This document shows positions 16,224-25,066 of a DNA stretch of 64,000 nt, piece after piece. The position numbers and the translations under genes are program-made. The notes beneath the pieces are model-generated. The model worked only from the letters and a program-made list of their open reading frames with translations. It did not search any database and was not told the DNA's origin. This stretch comes from Salinisphaera sp. GTDB taxonomy: Bacteria; Pseudomonadota; Gammaproteobacteria; Nevskiales; Salinisphaeraceae. Each line of letters opens with the position of its first letter. The first letter of the stretch is position 1. The stretch lies in the NCBI RefSeq assembly GCF_002729955.1, contig NZ_PBYA01000028.1:1-64000 (forward strand), in the 5' to 3' direction.

Positions 16224-17344
16224 TATCGCTTGCGGGTGACGACGCTGCCCGCGGAATAGCCGGCCCCGAAGCCGCAGAGCACGCCCACCTCCCCGGCGGC
16301 CATATCGTCCGAGAACTTGTGAAAGACGATCACCGGAGAGGCCGAACTGGTGTTGCCGTATTCGGCCAGCACCGACGGCATTTCGGCTTCGCTGGCCTCG
16401 CGGCCGAGGACACGCTTGCAGATGAGCGTGTTCATGTTGATGTTCGCCTGGTGCAGCCACAGCCGCTTGATGTCGGCCGCCCCCAGCTCGAGCTCGTCGG
16501 CGTGCTCGACGATCATCTGCGCCACCATCGGCGCGACATCCTTGAACACGCGGCGCCCGTTCTGGATGAACAGCCGGTCGCCGTCAGAGCGGGGTTCGGT
16601 TTCGGTACGATTGAGAAAGCCGAAGTTGTTGCGAATATTGTTCGAGAACTCGGTCTTGAGCTTGGTGCCGAGCACATCGAAGCCCTGCCCCGCCTCGACA
16701 TCGTCGCCGTGCTCGATGAGTGCTGCGGTGCAGACATCGCCGAAGATGAAATGGCTGTCGCGATCACGAAAGTTCAGGTGCGCCGAGCAGATTTCCGGAT
16801 TGACCATGAGCACGGTCCGGGCGCTGCCGGACTTGATCATGTCGGCCGCGGTCTGAATACCGAAGGCGGCCGAGGCACAGGCCACGTTCAGATCGAAGCC
16901 GAACTGCCCGGCACCCAGATACTTCTGAATTTCCACCGCGAGCGCCGGATAGGGGCGCGGCAGGTTCGAACAGGCCACCAGGACCGCGTCAATATCCTCC
17001 GGTCGCTTGCCCGCCTTTTCCAGGCAGGGCTCGATCGCCGCCATGGCCATCTCGCACTGCAGCGACGGCTCGTCGTTGCCACGGGTACGAATCCAGGGGT
17101 GCATCACCTCGGGATCGAGAATGCCGCTCTTTTCCACCACGTAGCGGCTCTTGATACCCGACGCCTTATAGATGAAGTCGGCGTTCGAAGGCGACAGCGC
17201 CTCCAGTTCGCCGCGTTCGATGGCGGCGGCGTTGTCGCGGTTGTAATTCTCTACGTAGGCATTGAAGGCGGTGACCAGTTCTTCGTTGGAAACCGACTCC
17301 GGCGGTGTATAGAGCCCGGAGGCCGAGATAACGACGTTGTTCAC
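16223..17344 (-). CDS. FabH-family beta-ketoacyl-ACP synthase III
   Basis: 373-residue thiolase-fold condensing enzyme. The catalytic triad of the family is complete: C156 in NVACASAAFG, H298 in WLHQAN and N331 in YGNTSSA. Length, the N-terminal insertion between residues 25 and 65 and the NEELVTAFNAYVENYN segment resemble P. aeruginosa PA3286 and Ralstonia FabW rather than canonical FabH, so it may start fatty-acid synthesis from medium-chain acyl-CoA. The start is GTG at 17344 with a strong GGAAGGGG site seven bases before it; an upstream start 45 bases earlier would precede this site. It stands alone between pepN and a hydrolase gene. Confidence 0.87.
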   Translation of the reverse strand: MNNVVISASGLYTPPESVSNEELVTAFNAYVENYNRDNAAAIERGELEALSPSNADFIYKASGIKSRYVVEKSGILDPEVMHPWIRTRGNDEPSLQCEMAMAAIEPCLEKAGKRPEDIDAVLVACSNLPRPYPALAVEIQKYLGAGQFGFDLNVACASAAFGIQTAADMIKSGSARTVLMVNPEICSAHLNFRDRDSHFIFGDVCTAALIEHGDDVEAGQGFDVLGTKLKTEFSNNIRNNFGFLNRTETEPRSDGDRLFIQNGRRVFKDVAPMVAQMIVEHADELELGAADIKRLWLHQANINMNTLICKRVLGREASEAEMPSVLAEYGNTSSASPVIVFHKFSDDMAAGEVGVLCGFGAGYSAGSVVTRKR

Positions 17345-17423
17345 CTGTATTCCCCTTCCATGACCGACAAAGACAGCAGTGCGCGGCATTCTCGCGCGCG
17401 AGCGGCTGTGTCACAACCGTGTC

Positions 17424-18869
17424 TTATTCGGCCGGGCGGTTGCCGGGGGTGATCAGGCCATGGCGCGCAAGCGCGTTTTCGACGAACGGCAGCAGTTCGG
17501 CCTCGCGGCGTACCGAAAGATGCGAACCGTGATACCAGTGCATCGCCGGCTCGTCCCAATGTCGCCACAGCCGCAGCGGCTGATCCGGCTCGACCAGCTG
17601 ATCGGCGGTTGCAGCGAAGATATAGCGCCGCTCGTGTGGCACCGCCGGCGTCAGATGCAGCGGCGATACGGGCGCCATGAGTTCACTCAGCGCGCGCTGC
17701 GACAGACCCTGCGCTTCCAGAAACCGCAGGTGCAGCGTCGGCATATGCGCCCACAGCGCGGCCGGGATATCGGTCAGGGGAATGCCCGCGATCACACAGG
17801 CCAGATCGGCTTCGAAAGCCGCCAGCAGCGCGGCATGATAGCCGCCCAGACTATAGCCGAGCGCGCCGATCGGCTGATCGGGCTGATCGGCTTCGATCCA
17901 GGCTTTCAGACGACGCAGATCCCACAGCCCCTGGGCCTGGGCATGGATCAGATCGGCCATGGGCCCGTCCAGAAATTCACCGCCGGTCACCCGGGCGATA
18001 CTCCGGCTGCCATGCAGCGGCAGAATCGGCATGGCCACGTTCATGCCGAACTTCAGATGCAGCCGCTTGGCACGAAACAGCGACAGATCGAGTCCGTCGA
18101 TGCCCATGCGATAGCCGTGGATACAGATCAGCCACGGCCGCGGCGCGCCCTCGTGGCGAAAGATGCGCGCCGCCATATGCTGGTTCGGCCGGTGGGACTC
18201 CCAGCGCGCCGCGCCCGGCAGGGCCGGGTCGGCTTCGAACTCGCTATCGAAATGCAGCCATTCGAACTCGCAGCCGCGCGATTTTGTCGGTAACAGGCGA
18301 AAGTCGGCGGGCGCGCTCGGCGTTCGGTGCCAGGCCTTGGCGCCATCGGCCCAGTAGCCGTTTTCGGCTGCCGACTGCAGCGCCAGCAGCTCGTTGTAAT
18401 CGCGCTTGACCACCGCGCCCCGCGGAATACGCGCGCCGGCAACGAACAGCCCCAGCAGGGCCTCGTCGGTGGCCACCTTGCGGCACACGCCCAGCGACAA
18501 CGGCGGCTGCGGCACCGCCGAAGGCCGTACCGATTCCAGCGTGGCGACCCAGCCGGCCACGAGAAAACAGGCGAGCGCGCCCACGAGTAGCAAGAGCGCC
18601 GCCCAACTTACCCAGGGGGCAAGCACCAGCGCGACCGGCAGGCTGACCAGTGCACTCAACGCCAGATACTGGGTGATCTGCCGGTCACCCGGCCACAGCA
18701 AGATCGCGGTGCCGCAGCCGAGAATCGGCACGCCCGCCAATGCGGCCGGGATCGCCACCCCCCAGGCATGGCTCCAACCGCTGGCCAGCCAGAACAGCCC
18801 CACCGCCAGCGGTATCAACGCCGCGAGCTGCCAACGGGGCTGGTTGCGCATGGCTTGTGGTTCGCTCAT
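17424..18869 (-). CDS. Membrane-anchored alpha/beta hydrolase
   Basis: 481 residues from the ATG at 18869. About four hydrophobic segments occupy the N-terminal quarter, followed by an alpha/beta hydrolase domain. The oxyanion region is CIHGYRMG, the nucleophile elbow is GYSLGGYHA, the acid is probably in ATADQLVEP, and the histidine is in YHGSHLSV, so the triad looks complete. The substrate is unknown; the fold includes esterases, lipases and thioesterases. It is 79 bases upstream of the ketoacyl synthase on the same strand, so a shared role in lipid turnover is possible but only by context. Confidence 0.72.
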   Translation of the reverse strand: MSEPQAMRNQPRWQLAALIPLAVGLFWLASGWSHAWGVAIPAALAGVPILGCGTAILLWPGDRQITQYLALSALVSLPVALVLAPWVSWAALLLLVGALACFLVAGWVATLESVRPSAVPQPPLSLGVCRKVATDEALLGLFVAGARIPRGAVVKRDYNELLALQSAAENGYWADGAKAWHRTPSAPADFRLLPTKSRGCEFEWLHFDSEFEADPALPGAARWESHRPNQHMAARIFRHEGAPRPWLICIHGYRMGIDGLDLSLFRAKRLHLKFGMNVAMPILPLHGSRSIARVTGGEFLDGPMADLIHAQAQGLWDLRRLKAWIEADQPDQPIGALGYSLGGYHAALLAAFEADLACVIAGIPLTDIPAALWAHMPTLHLRFLEAQGLSQRALSELMAPVSPLHLTPAVPHERRYIFAATADQLVEPDQPLRLWRHWDEPAMHWYHGSHLSVRREAELLPFVENALARHGLITPGNRPAE

Positions 18870-19022
18870 ATGATCAACCTGGCATCGAGCAGTCGGAACG
18901 CCGGCATGCGACAAGCCGCATGCAGCATGAAATCGCTGTTTATCGGGCGCCGTTGTACGCCCGATTCGCTGCGAGCCGATGAAGGCATCGGAGAGCCGGC
19001 GCGCCGATCGGCCGGTATACCG

Positions 19023-19316
19023 TCAATACCGCTGGGCCACGGCAAAGATCACGACGCCGATCAGCGCGGCCAGCAAGACGCCTTGCCCCAGCCACAGCGC
19101 GGGGTGGCGCTTCTGGACCAGCCAGGTCGAAAGACCCGCCGCGGCGGTGAAACCGGCGGTCACGAGCGCGATCCGGACCACGTTATCGAAATCGCCGCCG
19201 GCGTCGGCCACCAGCTGCGGGTACGGCCACATCATCAGACAGACCACGGCATAGAGCAGCGTCGTCACCGCGCCGATACCCAGGGCCACCCAATTGAGAA
19301 AAGACAGAAGTTTCAG
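19023..19316 (-). CDS. Small three-helix membrane protein, probable CTG start
   Basis: 97 residues with three hydrophobic segments (about 6-25, 42-60 and 70-92) separated by short polar loops and ending in Arg-Tyr. No ATG, GTG or TTG lies near the start of the membrane-protein-like sequence. A CTG at 19316 is preceded by GGGGA with a six-base spacer, the best ribosome site in reach. The next possible starts are a GTG inside the first helix with no ribosome site, or codons far upstream that would overlap the divergent hydrolase gene. No family recognised. Confidence 0.55.
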   Translation of the reverse strand: MKLLSFLNWVALGIGAVTTLLYAVVCLMMWPYPQLVADAGGDFDNVVRIALVTAGFTAAAGLSTWLVQKRHPALWLGQGVLLAALIGVVIFAVAQRY

Positions 19317-19405
19317 CGTCGGTCCCCGTGCTACGGATCGAACAGCGCACGATGAGACCGTGCGCCGTGGCATAGTACGACGCCCCGCCAACCAACGTCC
19401 ATTCC

Positions 19406-19921
19406 ATGCCCGAGATGTCCGAACCCCGTGTTGTCTTCGCCCACGGCAAGGAAAGCGGCCCCTGGGGGAGCAAGATCCAGCATCTGGCTGCCATCGCCCG
19501 CAGTCAGGGATTTGCGGTCGAAAGCCTGGATTACAGCGACCTGATGGATGCGAGCGCCCGCGTCGAACGCCTGCTGGCGCACGCGCCCACCGGCACACCC
19601 CTGATGCTGGTCGGCTCCAGTATGGGCGGCTATGTTGCAGCGATGGCCTGCGAGGCGCTTGCCCCCGATGCCCTGCTGCTGATGGCGCCCGCGCTCTACC
19701 TTGAGGGGTATCCGGGCGATCCGTCCCACTGCCCCGACGATACGGTGGTCATCCACGGCTGGGACGACGATATCGTGCCGCTGGAGGGCAGCTATGCCTT
19801 CGCCAGCGCAAGGCGCGCTGCCCTGCATGTGGTCGCCGATGGCCATCGGCTCGCCGAATCGATCGAACTCATCGGCGAACTGTTCAGCGCACAGCTGCAA
19901 CGCGCTCGCGATCGCGGGTAA
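19406..19921 (+). CDS. Small alpha/beta hydrolase
   Basis: 171-residue single-domain hydrolase. It opens with VVFAHGKESGPWGSK, has the nucleophile elbow GSSMGGY, an acidic residue in HGWDDDIVP and a histidine in DGHRLAE, giving a plausible Ser-Asp-His triad. The size and the short lid match YqiA/RBBP9-like serine hydrolases. Its last 38 bases overlap the end of pyrD on the opposite strand. A second ATG nine bases downstream could also be used; neither has a strong ribosome site. Substrate unknown. Confidence 0.8.
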   Translation: MPEMSEPRVVFAHGKESGPWGSKIQHLAAIARSQGFAVESLDYSDLMDASARVERLLAHAPTGTPLMLVGSSMGGYVAAMACEALAPDALLLMAPALYLEGYPGDPSHCPDDTVVIHGWDDDIVPLEGSYAFASARRAALHVVADGHRLAESIELIGELFSAQLQRARDRG

Positions 19922-20966
19922 CCACCCGCTTAAGCTCCCGCGCGCGCTGGCCCGCGTAGACGTGCTGTGCGGCCTTCGCACAGTCCGCGATCAGACGTGG
20001 GCCCTGATAGATCAGCCCGGTATACATCTGCAGCGCCGTGGCCCCGGCTTCGAGCTTGTCGGTGGCATCGCGCGCGCTCTGAATACCGCCCACCCCGATG
20101 ATCGGCAGCCGCGAACCCAGGCGCGCGTAGAGCGCCGCAATGACCTGGGTAGAGCGTCTGCGTACCGGCACCCCGCTCAAGCCGCCCGCCTCGCGGGTCC
20201 AGCGTAAGTCCACGCCTTCGCGCGCGATGGTGGTGTTGGTGGCAATCACGCCATCGATCCCGTGCTGAAGCAGACGATCGGCGATGGCGTCCAGCTGGCC
20301 CTCGGTCAGGTCCGGCGCGATCTTGACCGCCAGCGGCACATAACGCGACTCGGCCTCGGCCAGGCGGTCGCGCTCTTCGCGCAGCGCGCCGAGCAGTTCG
20401 TCGAGGCTTTCCCGGCCCTGCATGTCGCGCAGGCCCTTGGTATTCGGCGACGAAATATTGATGGTCACATAGTCGGCGATGGCATAGACCGCCTTCAGCC
20501 CGGCCAGGTAATCGGCCACGGCCTGTTCCGGCGGCGTGATTGCATTCTTGCCGATATTGATCCCCAGCGCTGTCGTACTCCGTCGGTGCTTTGCGCGTTC
20601 GACCAGGGCGGCCACACCGTCGTTGTTGAACCCCATGCGGTTGATCAACGCACGCTGTTCGGGCAGCCGGAACAGGCGTGGACGGGCATTACCCGGCTGC
20701 GGCTCCGGCGTGACCGTACCCACCTCGACAAAGCCGAAGCCGAGTGCGGCCAGGCCATCGATACAACGGCCGTCCTTGTCCAGGCCGGCGGCCAGACCGA
20801 TCGGGTTGGGTAATTGCAGGCCCATGAGATCGACCGGCACATGGGCGACCTTGTCGCCATACAGTCGGCGCGCGAGCACCGTGCTACGCGCAAGCGCGCC
20901 CAGGGTGACGTCGTGTGCCCTCTCCGGGTCCAACGTAAACAACGCACGCCGAGCGAACGCGTACAT
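19884..20966 (-). CDS. pyrD: Dihydroorotate dehydrogenase (quinone), class 2
   Basis: 360-residue FMN enzyme of de novo pyrimidine synthesis that oxidises dihydroorotate to orotate and passes electrons to quinone. The N-terminal amphipathic helices (1-40) attach it to the inner membrane and mark class 2. FMN-contact segments are AAGLDKDGR, FNNDGV, NISSPNTKGLR, TNTT and the glycine-rich GVGGI. The class 2 catalytic serine is in the NISSPNT loop. An AGGAG site precedes the ATG. It is divergent from dusA and converges with the small hydrolase. Confidence 0.97.
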   Translation of the reverse strand: MYAFARRALFTLDPERAHDVTLGALARSTVLARRLYGDKVAHVPVDLMGLQLPNPIGLAAGLDKDGRCIDGLAALGFGFVEVGTVTPEPQPGNARPRLFRLPEQRALINRMGFNNDGVAALVERAKHRRSTTALGINIGKNAITPPEQAVADYLAGLKAVYAIADYVTINISSPNTKGLRDMQGRESLDELLGALREERDRLAEAESRYVPLAVKIAPDLTEGQLDAIADRLLQHGIDGVIATNTTIAREGVDLRWTREAGGLSGVPVRRRSTQVIAALYARLGSRLPIIGVGGIQSARDATDKLEAGATALQMYTGLIYQGPRLIADCAKAAQHVYAGQRARELKRVVTRDRERVAAVR

Positions 20967-21095
20967 AACCGCTCCTGCAGATCGAACCGATGAAATCTAT
21001 CCGGGCCCATATTGTGACGCCGATCACCGGCCCGTGCGAGCGGGTAGCCCGCGGCCCGGCCACCCGGCGATCAAAAGCGCGTAAAATATGTGCCG

Positions 21096-22124
21096 ATGAC
21101 GGCAACAGCTACGCAAACGTCGATTCGAACCGCCACCGGCCCCACGCCGGGCGCGCGTATCAGCGTGGCCCCCATGATGGCCTGGACCACGCGCGAGCAG
21201 CGCTATTTCATGCGCCAGATCACGCGCTCTGCCCTGCTCTATACCGAGATGGTGACCACCGGCGCGTTGATCCACGGCGATCGCGAGCGCTTTCTCGCTT
21301 ATAACGCCGACGAGCATCCGATTGCCCTGCAGCTCGGCGGCAGCGATCCCGCGGCCATGGCCGACTGCGCTGTCATGGCCCAGGACCACGGCTACGACGA
21401 GGTCAATATCAACGTCGGCTGTCCGTCGGACCGTGTCCAGAATGGCACCTTTGGCGCCTGTCTGATGGGCGAGCCACAGCGCGTGGCCGACTGCGTGGCG
21501 GCGATGAAGGCACGCGTTGATATGCCGGTGACGGTCAAGACCCGCATCGGTATCGATCACCAGGACAGCTACGAGTTCCTGCAGGCGTTCACCCGCGCCG
21601 TGGCCGACGCCGGCGCCGACGCGCTGATCGTGCATGCCCGCAAGGCCTGGCTATCCGGGCTCAGCCCGAAGGAAAACCGCGAGGTTCCGCCACTCGACTA
21701 TGCCCGGGTGCATGCGCTCAAGGCCGATTTCCCCGACCTTGCGATGAGCATCAATGGCGGCATCGTCGATCTGGATACGGCCGCGGCCCAGCTCGAACAC
21801 CTCGACGGCGTGATGATCGGCCGCGAAGCCTATAAGAACCCCTATGTGATGGCCGCGGTGGACCGGCGCTTTTTCGACGCCGATGCCGACATACCCCGGC
21901 GCGGTGAGATCGTGGCCGCCATGCGCGGCTACATCAGCAATCACCTGGCGGCGGGCGGCGCGCTCAAGGACGTTACCCGTCACATGCTGGGTCTGTATCA
22001 TGGCCAGCCAGGCGGTCGGGCCTGGCGACGCGTGCTCTCCGAGCAGGGTCATCGAAAGGACGCCGACCTGAACGTTCTCGATGCGGCACTCGCACGCGTC
22101 GAACCAACCGAGGCCGTTGCCTGA
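21096..22124 (+). CDS. dusA: tRNA-dihydrouridine(20/20a) synthase DusA
   Basis: 342-residue FMN enzyme reducing uridines in the tRNA D-loop. The VAPMMAWTTREQRYF start segment and NVGCPSDRVQNGTFGACLM with the catalytic cysteine are diagnostic of DusA. GGI and MIGREAYKNP form the phosphate-binding end of the barrel. ATG at 21096 is preferred over an in-frame GTG six bases earlier. A TAAAAT hexamer at 21082-21087 would give a very short leader. The stop overlaps the next ATG in the form TGATG. Confidence 0.95.
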   Translation: MTATATQTSIRTATGPTPGARISVAPMMAWTTREQRYFMRQITRSALLYTEMVTTGALIHGDRERFLAYNADEHPIALQLGGSDPAAMADCAVMAQDHGYDEVNINVGCPSDRVQNGTFGACLMGEPQRVADCVAAMKARVDMPVTVKTRIGIDHQDSYEFLQAFTRAVADAGADALIVHARKAWLSGLSPKENREVPPLDYARVHALKADFPDLAMSINGGIVDLDTAAAQLEHLDGVMIGREAYKNPYVMAAVDRRFFDADADIPRRGEIVAAMRGYISNHLAAGGALKDVTRHMLGLYHGQPGGRAWRRVLSEQGHRKDADLNVLDAALARVEPTEAVA

Positions 22125-22702
22125 TGAAGTTGCTCGCTACTGTTTTTGTTTCTCTCGCGCTATGCGCGCCCCTCGCGTTCGCCGCCGGCGACGCCAGCAA
22201 GGATGATTCCATGGTTGTTATGCATACCAATCTCGGCGATATCACGATCGAGGTTTTCGAGGACGATGCGCCGAAATCGGCGGCGAATTTCCTGCAGTAC
22301 GTACGCGACGGTTTCTACGACGGCACCATCTTCCACCGCGTGATTCCGGGCTTCGTGATCCAGGGCGGCGGTTTCACCGAAGACTATCAGCAGAAGAAAA
22401 CGCGTGACCCGATCGTCAACGAAGCCGACAACGGCCTGAAAAACGACCGCGGCACCCTGTCGATGGCCCGCACCAGCGATCCCAACTCGGCCACCTCGCA
22501 GTTCTTCGTGAACCTCACCGACAACGCGCCGCTCAACCCGAGCCGTGGCAACGCCGGCTATGCCGTATTCGGCAAGGTCACCGACGGCATGGACGTGGTC
22601 GACAAGATCGCCGCCACGCCGACCGGTTCGGCCGGCCCGTTCCGCCAGGATGCGCCGCAGGACCAGGTCGTAATCGAGACGGCCGAGGTCGTCGAAGACT
22701 AA
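22124..22702 (+). CDS. Periplasmic cyclophilin-type peptidylprolyl isomerase
   Basis: 192 residues; a 20-residue signal peptide (ending A-F-A) is followed by a compact bacterial cyclophilin domain. The active-site segments FHRVIPGFVIQGG and SATSQFFVNL are intact. It catalyses cis-trans proline isomerisation on exported proteins, like E. coli PpiA. Its ATG overlaps the dusA stop, so it is translationally coupled to dusA, and lpxH begins seven bases after its end. Confidence 0.92.
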   Translation: MKLLATVFVSLALCAPLAFAAGDASKDDSMVVMHTNLGDITIEVFEDDAPKSAANFLQYVRDGFYDGTIFHRVIPGFVIQGGGFTEDYQQKKTRDPIVNEADNGLKNDRGTLSMARTSDPNSATSQFFVNLTDNAPLNPSRGNAGYAVFGKVTDGMDVVDKIAATPTGSAGPFRQDAPQDQVVIETAEVVED

Positions 22703-22708
22703 TCGAGG

Positions 22709-23437
22709 GTGGCGGTTCATCTACTTGCCGATGTCCATCTCACCGGCGACGACGACCCGAACGCCCAACGCCTGATTCGCTATCTGGACGGCCCGGCCCG
22801 CGCGGCCGAGGCCGTCTACGTGCTCGGCGATCTGTTCGATGTATGGGTCGGCGACGACGGCTCCCTGCCGACCCACGCCGGAGTAATCGACCGCTTTGCG
22901 GCCCTGGCCCGAACCGGCGTGCCGCTGTATTTCATGCGCGGTAACCGCGACTTCGCGGTGGGCGAGGCGTTCGTGGCGGCCAGCCATATGCAGATCCTCG
23001 ACGACCCGGTGGTGGTCGATCTGCAGGGCACGCCCACCCTGCTGTCTCACGGCGATATCTTCTGCACCGACGACACGGCCCACCAGGCCTTTCGTGCGCG
23101 CTACACCAACCCGCGCTGGCGCGCTCGCATGATGAAGATTCCGCTCTGGCTGCGAAGACGCATCGCCCGTCGTGCCCGCCGGCGCAGCCTGCGCGGCAAG
23201 GCCCGCAAGCCGGCCCACATCATGGACGTCAACGCCGAGGCGGTACGCGAGAGCCTGCAGGCGCATGACGTAACCCGGCTCATCCACGGCCATACCCACC
23301 GCCCGGATACCCATTATTTCGATATTGAGGGCCAGGCCTGCGAACGTATCGTCCTCGCGGACTGGCGCCCGGAGCGCGTCGAGGTGCTCATCGCCGATAG
23401 CCACGGTATCGACCGCGTGGACGTCAGCTCAGGCTGA
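22709..23437 (+). CDS. lpxH: UDP-2,3-diacylglucosamine diphosphatase
   Basis: 242-residue calcineurin-like phosphoesterase of lipid A synthesis that converts UDP-2,3-diacylglucosamine to lipid X at the inner membrane. Metal-binding motifs are in order: ADVHL, GDLFDVWVG, RGNRDF, LLSHGD and HGHTHRP. The start is GTG, seven bases past the cyclophilin stop; the following residues AVHLLADVHL align with family N-termini. Cyclophilin followed by lpxH is a common gammaproteobacterial order. Confidence 0.94.
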   Translation: MAVHLLADVHLTGDDDPNAQRLIRYLDGPARAAEAVYVLGDLFDVWVGDDGSLPTHAGVIDRFAALARTGVPLYFMRGNRDFAVGEAFVAASHMQILDDPVVVDLQGTPTLLSHGDIFCTDDTAHQAFRARYTNPRWRARMMKIPLWLRRRIARRARRRSLRGKARKPAHIMDVNAEAVRESLQAHDVTRLIHGHTHRPDTHYFDIEGQACERIVLADWRPERVEVLIADSHGIDRVDVSSG

Positions 23438-23472
23438 AAGCCGCACTGCCCGAGCGCGATCGGCCGTGATAA

Positions 23473-23494
23473 TGTGAAATCATCTCATTTCACA
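23473..23494. promoter_or_regulatory. Perfect dyad, probable operator of the SDR gene
   Basis: TGTGAAAT and ATTTCACA are perfect 8-base complements around a six-base spacer, and the AT-rich site ends 13 bases before the SDR ATG. Size and symmetry suit a dimeric repressor, for example of the TetR or GntR type. The half-site spacing is not that of CRP. Confidence 0.5.
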
Positions 23495-23507
23495 AGCCAA
23501 ACGCAGC

Positions 23508-24269
23508 ATGAGCCAATACACCCTGATCACCGGCGCCAGCTCCGGTATCGGCGAAAGCCTCGCCCGTGAATATGCCGAGAGCGGCCACGATCTGATTCTG
23601 ACTGCCCGTCGTACCGACCTCCTGGAGAAGCTGGCCGCAGAACTGCGCGAGCAACACGGTCGCACCGTTGAAGTCGTCAGCGCGGATCTGGGCGACCCCG
23701 GCGGCGTCGCCGAGCTGGCCGATACGGTCATTTCTCGCGAATGGGGCCTGCAGGGGCTGGTCAACAACGCCGGCTTTGGCGACAGCGGCCCCTTTGCCAA
23801 GCGCCCGCGCGAAAAACAGCTGGCGATGATCCAGGTCAACGTCACCGCGCTGGTGGATCTCACCCACCGTCTGCTGCCGCTGCTGCAAAAGGCCAAGGCG
23901 CCCTTCATCCTCAACGTGGCCTCGGTCGCCGCCTTCCAGGCCGGGCCGAACATGGGCGTCTACTACGCCAGCAAGGCATTCGTACTGTCATTTTCGGAAA
24001 GCCTGGCCGAGGAACTGCGCGGGCGCGTGTCGGTAAGCGCGCTCTGCCCGGGGCCGACCGAGTCCGAGTTCGCCGAGCGGGCCGAGGCGAGCAAGGCGAA
24101 GCTGTTCAAGATGGGCACGATGAGCAGCCAGCAGGTCGCCGAGATCGGCGTCAAGAATCAGAACCGCACGATCGTGATTCCGGGTATGCGCAACAAGATG
24201 ATGGTCTGGAGCGGCAAGATCACGCCGCGCGCTCTGCTGCGCCGAGTCGCCTATCGCATCAATCGCTGA
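23508..24269 (+). CDS. Short-chain dehydrogenase/reductase
   Basis: 253 residues of the classical SDR fold. The cofactor loop TGASSGIG is at 8-15, NNAG begins near residue 86, a serine lies in LNVASVAA and the catalytic Y-x-x-x-K is in YYASKAF. An Arg after the second strand (TARR) suggests preference for NADP(H). The last third is basic and slightly hydrophobic. In P. aeruginosa an SDR gene (PA3106) also neighbours metZ. It converges with the ferritin-like gene with a six-base gap. Substrate unknown. Confidence 0.88.
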   Translation: MSQYTLITGASSGIGESLAREYAESGHDLILTARRTDLLEKLAAELREQHGRTVEVVSADLGDPGGVAELADTVISREWGLQGLVNNAGFGDSGPFAKRPREKQLAMIQVNVTALVDLTHRLLPLLQKAKAPFILNVASVAAFQAGPNMGVYYASKAFVLSFSESLAEELRGRVSVSALCPGPTESEFAERAEASKAKLFKMGTMSSQQVAEIGVKNQNRTIVIPGMRNKMMVWSGKITPRALLRRVAYRINR

Positions 24270-24275
24270 GCGCGG

Positions 24276-25064
24276 CTATGAATGACGTTTGGCGAGCCAG
24301 TCGAGTTCGTTTTCCGAGAACCGGGCTTCGCGCCGGGCCGGAAAGTTGTACGGGCCCGGCGGGCCGCCGTTCATGTATTCGTCGAGCAGCTTTGTGAAGG
24401 TGCTGTCCGGGTCGAGCCCGCGCGGTTCGGCGCAGTAGCGAAACCAGCGGGTGCCGATTTCCACATGCGGCACCTCTTCTTCGAGAATGACTTCCAGGAT
24501 GGCGACGGTTTCATCGTCGCCGGCCTGGCGCAGTTTCTCGATCATGCCCGGCGTGACGTCCAGCCCGCGGGCTTCGAGTACGCGCGGCACGAGCGCCATG
24601 CGAATCATCACGTCGTGGGCGGTCTTCACCGCCATTTCCCACAGGCCGTTGTGGGCATCGAAATCCCCGTAGGTGAAGCCGTAGTCGGCCAACCGGTTGT
24701 TGAGCATCTCGAAGTGGCGTGACTCATCGGCCGCCATGCTCAGCCAGTCGGCATAGAAGGCGGCCGGCATGCCACGAAACCGATAGGCCGCGTCCAACCC
24801 GAGATTGATCGCATTGAATTCGATATGGGCAATCGCGTGGATCAACGCGGCCCGCCCGGCCGGTTTGCCCAGGCCCCGCTTGGCCAGCCGGGCCGGATGC
24901 ACAAGGGCCGGCGCATCCGGGCGCCCCGGCACGACCACCGTCTCTGGCGTACCCCCGGCCTCGGCCAGCGCCGAACTGTCTGCGGCGTGCAGAGCCCGCG
25001 TCGCCGCGCACTTCTGCGCCGGGTCGCACATCATCAGCGCTGCATGGACGTCGTCGATATGCAC
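24276..25064 (-). CDS. DUF455 ferritin-like protein
   Basis: 262 residues. The central helices carry the di-metal ligand pattern of ferritin-like proteins: HIEFNAINL, ADESRHFEML and EEEVPHVEIG. The substrate is unknown; characterised relatives of this fold include tRNA hydroxylases such as MiaE. The start is GTG, only two bases after the metZ stop, with GGGCTGA upstream inside metZ, so translation is probably coupled to metZ and its expression should follow the SAM-responsive leader. Confidence 0.8.
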   Translation of the reverse strand: MHIDDVHAALMMCDPAQKCAATRALHAADSSALAEAGGTPETVVVPGRPDAPALVHPARLAKRGLGKPAGRAALIHAIAHIEFNAINLGLDAAYRFRGMPAAFYADWLSMAADESRHFEMLNNRLADYGFTYGDFDAHNGLWEMAVKTAHDVMIRMALVPRVLEARGLDVTPGMIEKLRQAGDDETVAILEVILEEEVPHVEIGTRWFRYCAEPRGLDPDSTFTKLLDEYMNGGPPGPYNFPARREARFSENELDWLAKRHS

Positions 25065-25066
25065 GC

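Noticed and set aside
13433-17452. Long plus-strand open frames opposite pepN and the ketoacyl synthase
   Set aside because: Both lie antisense to genes with complete catalytic motifs and have no recognisable domain or ribosome site.
19317-19598. Extended N-terminus of the small membrane protein
   Set aside because: It would run antisense through the start of the divergent hydrolase gene and is Arg/Pro/Gly-rich, unlike the membrane region that follows.
23473-23494. CRP-binding site
   Set aside because: TGTGA and TCACA are present but separated by 12 bases instead of the 6 required for CRP.
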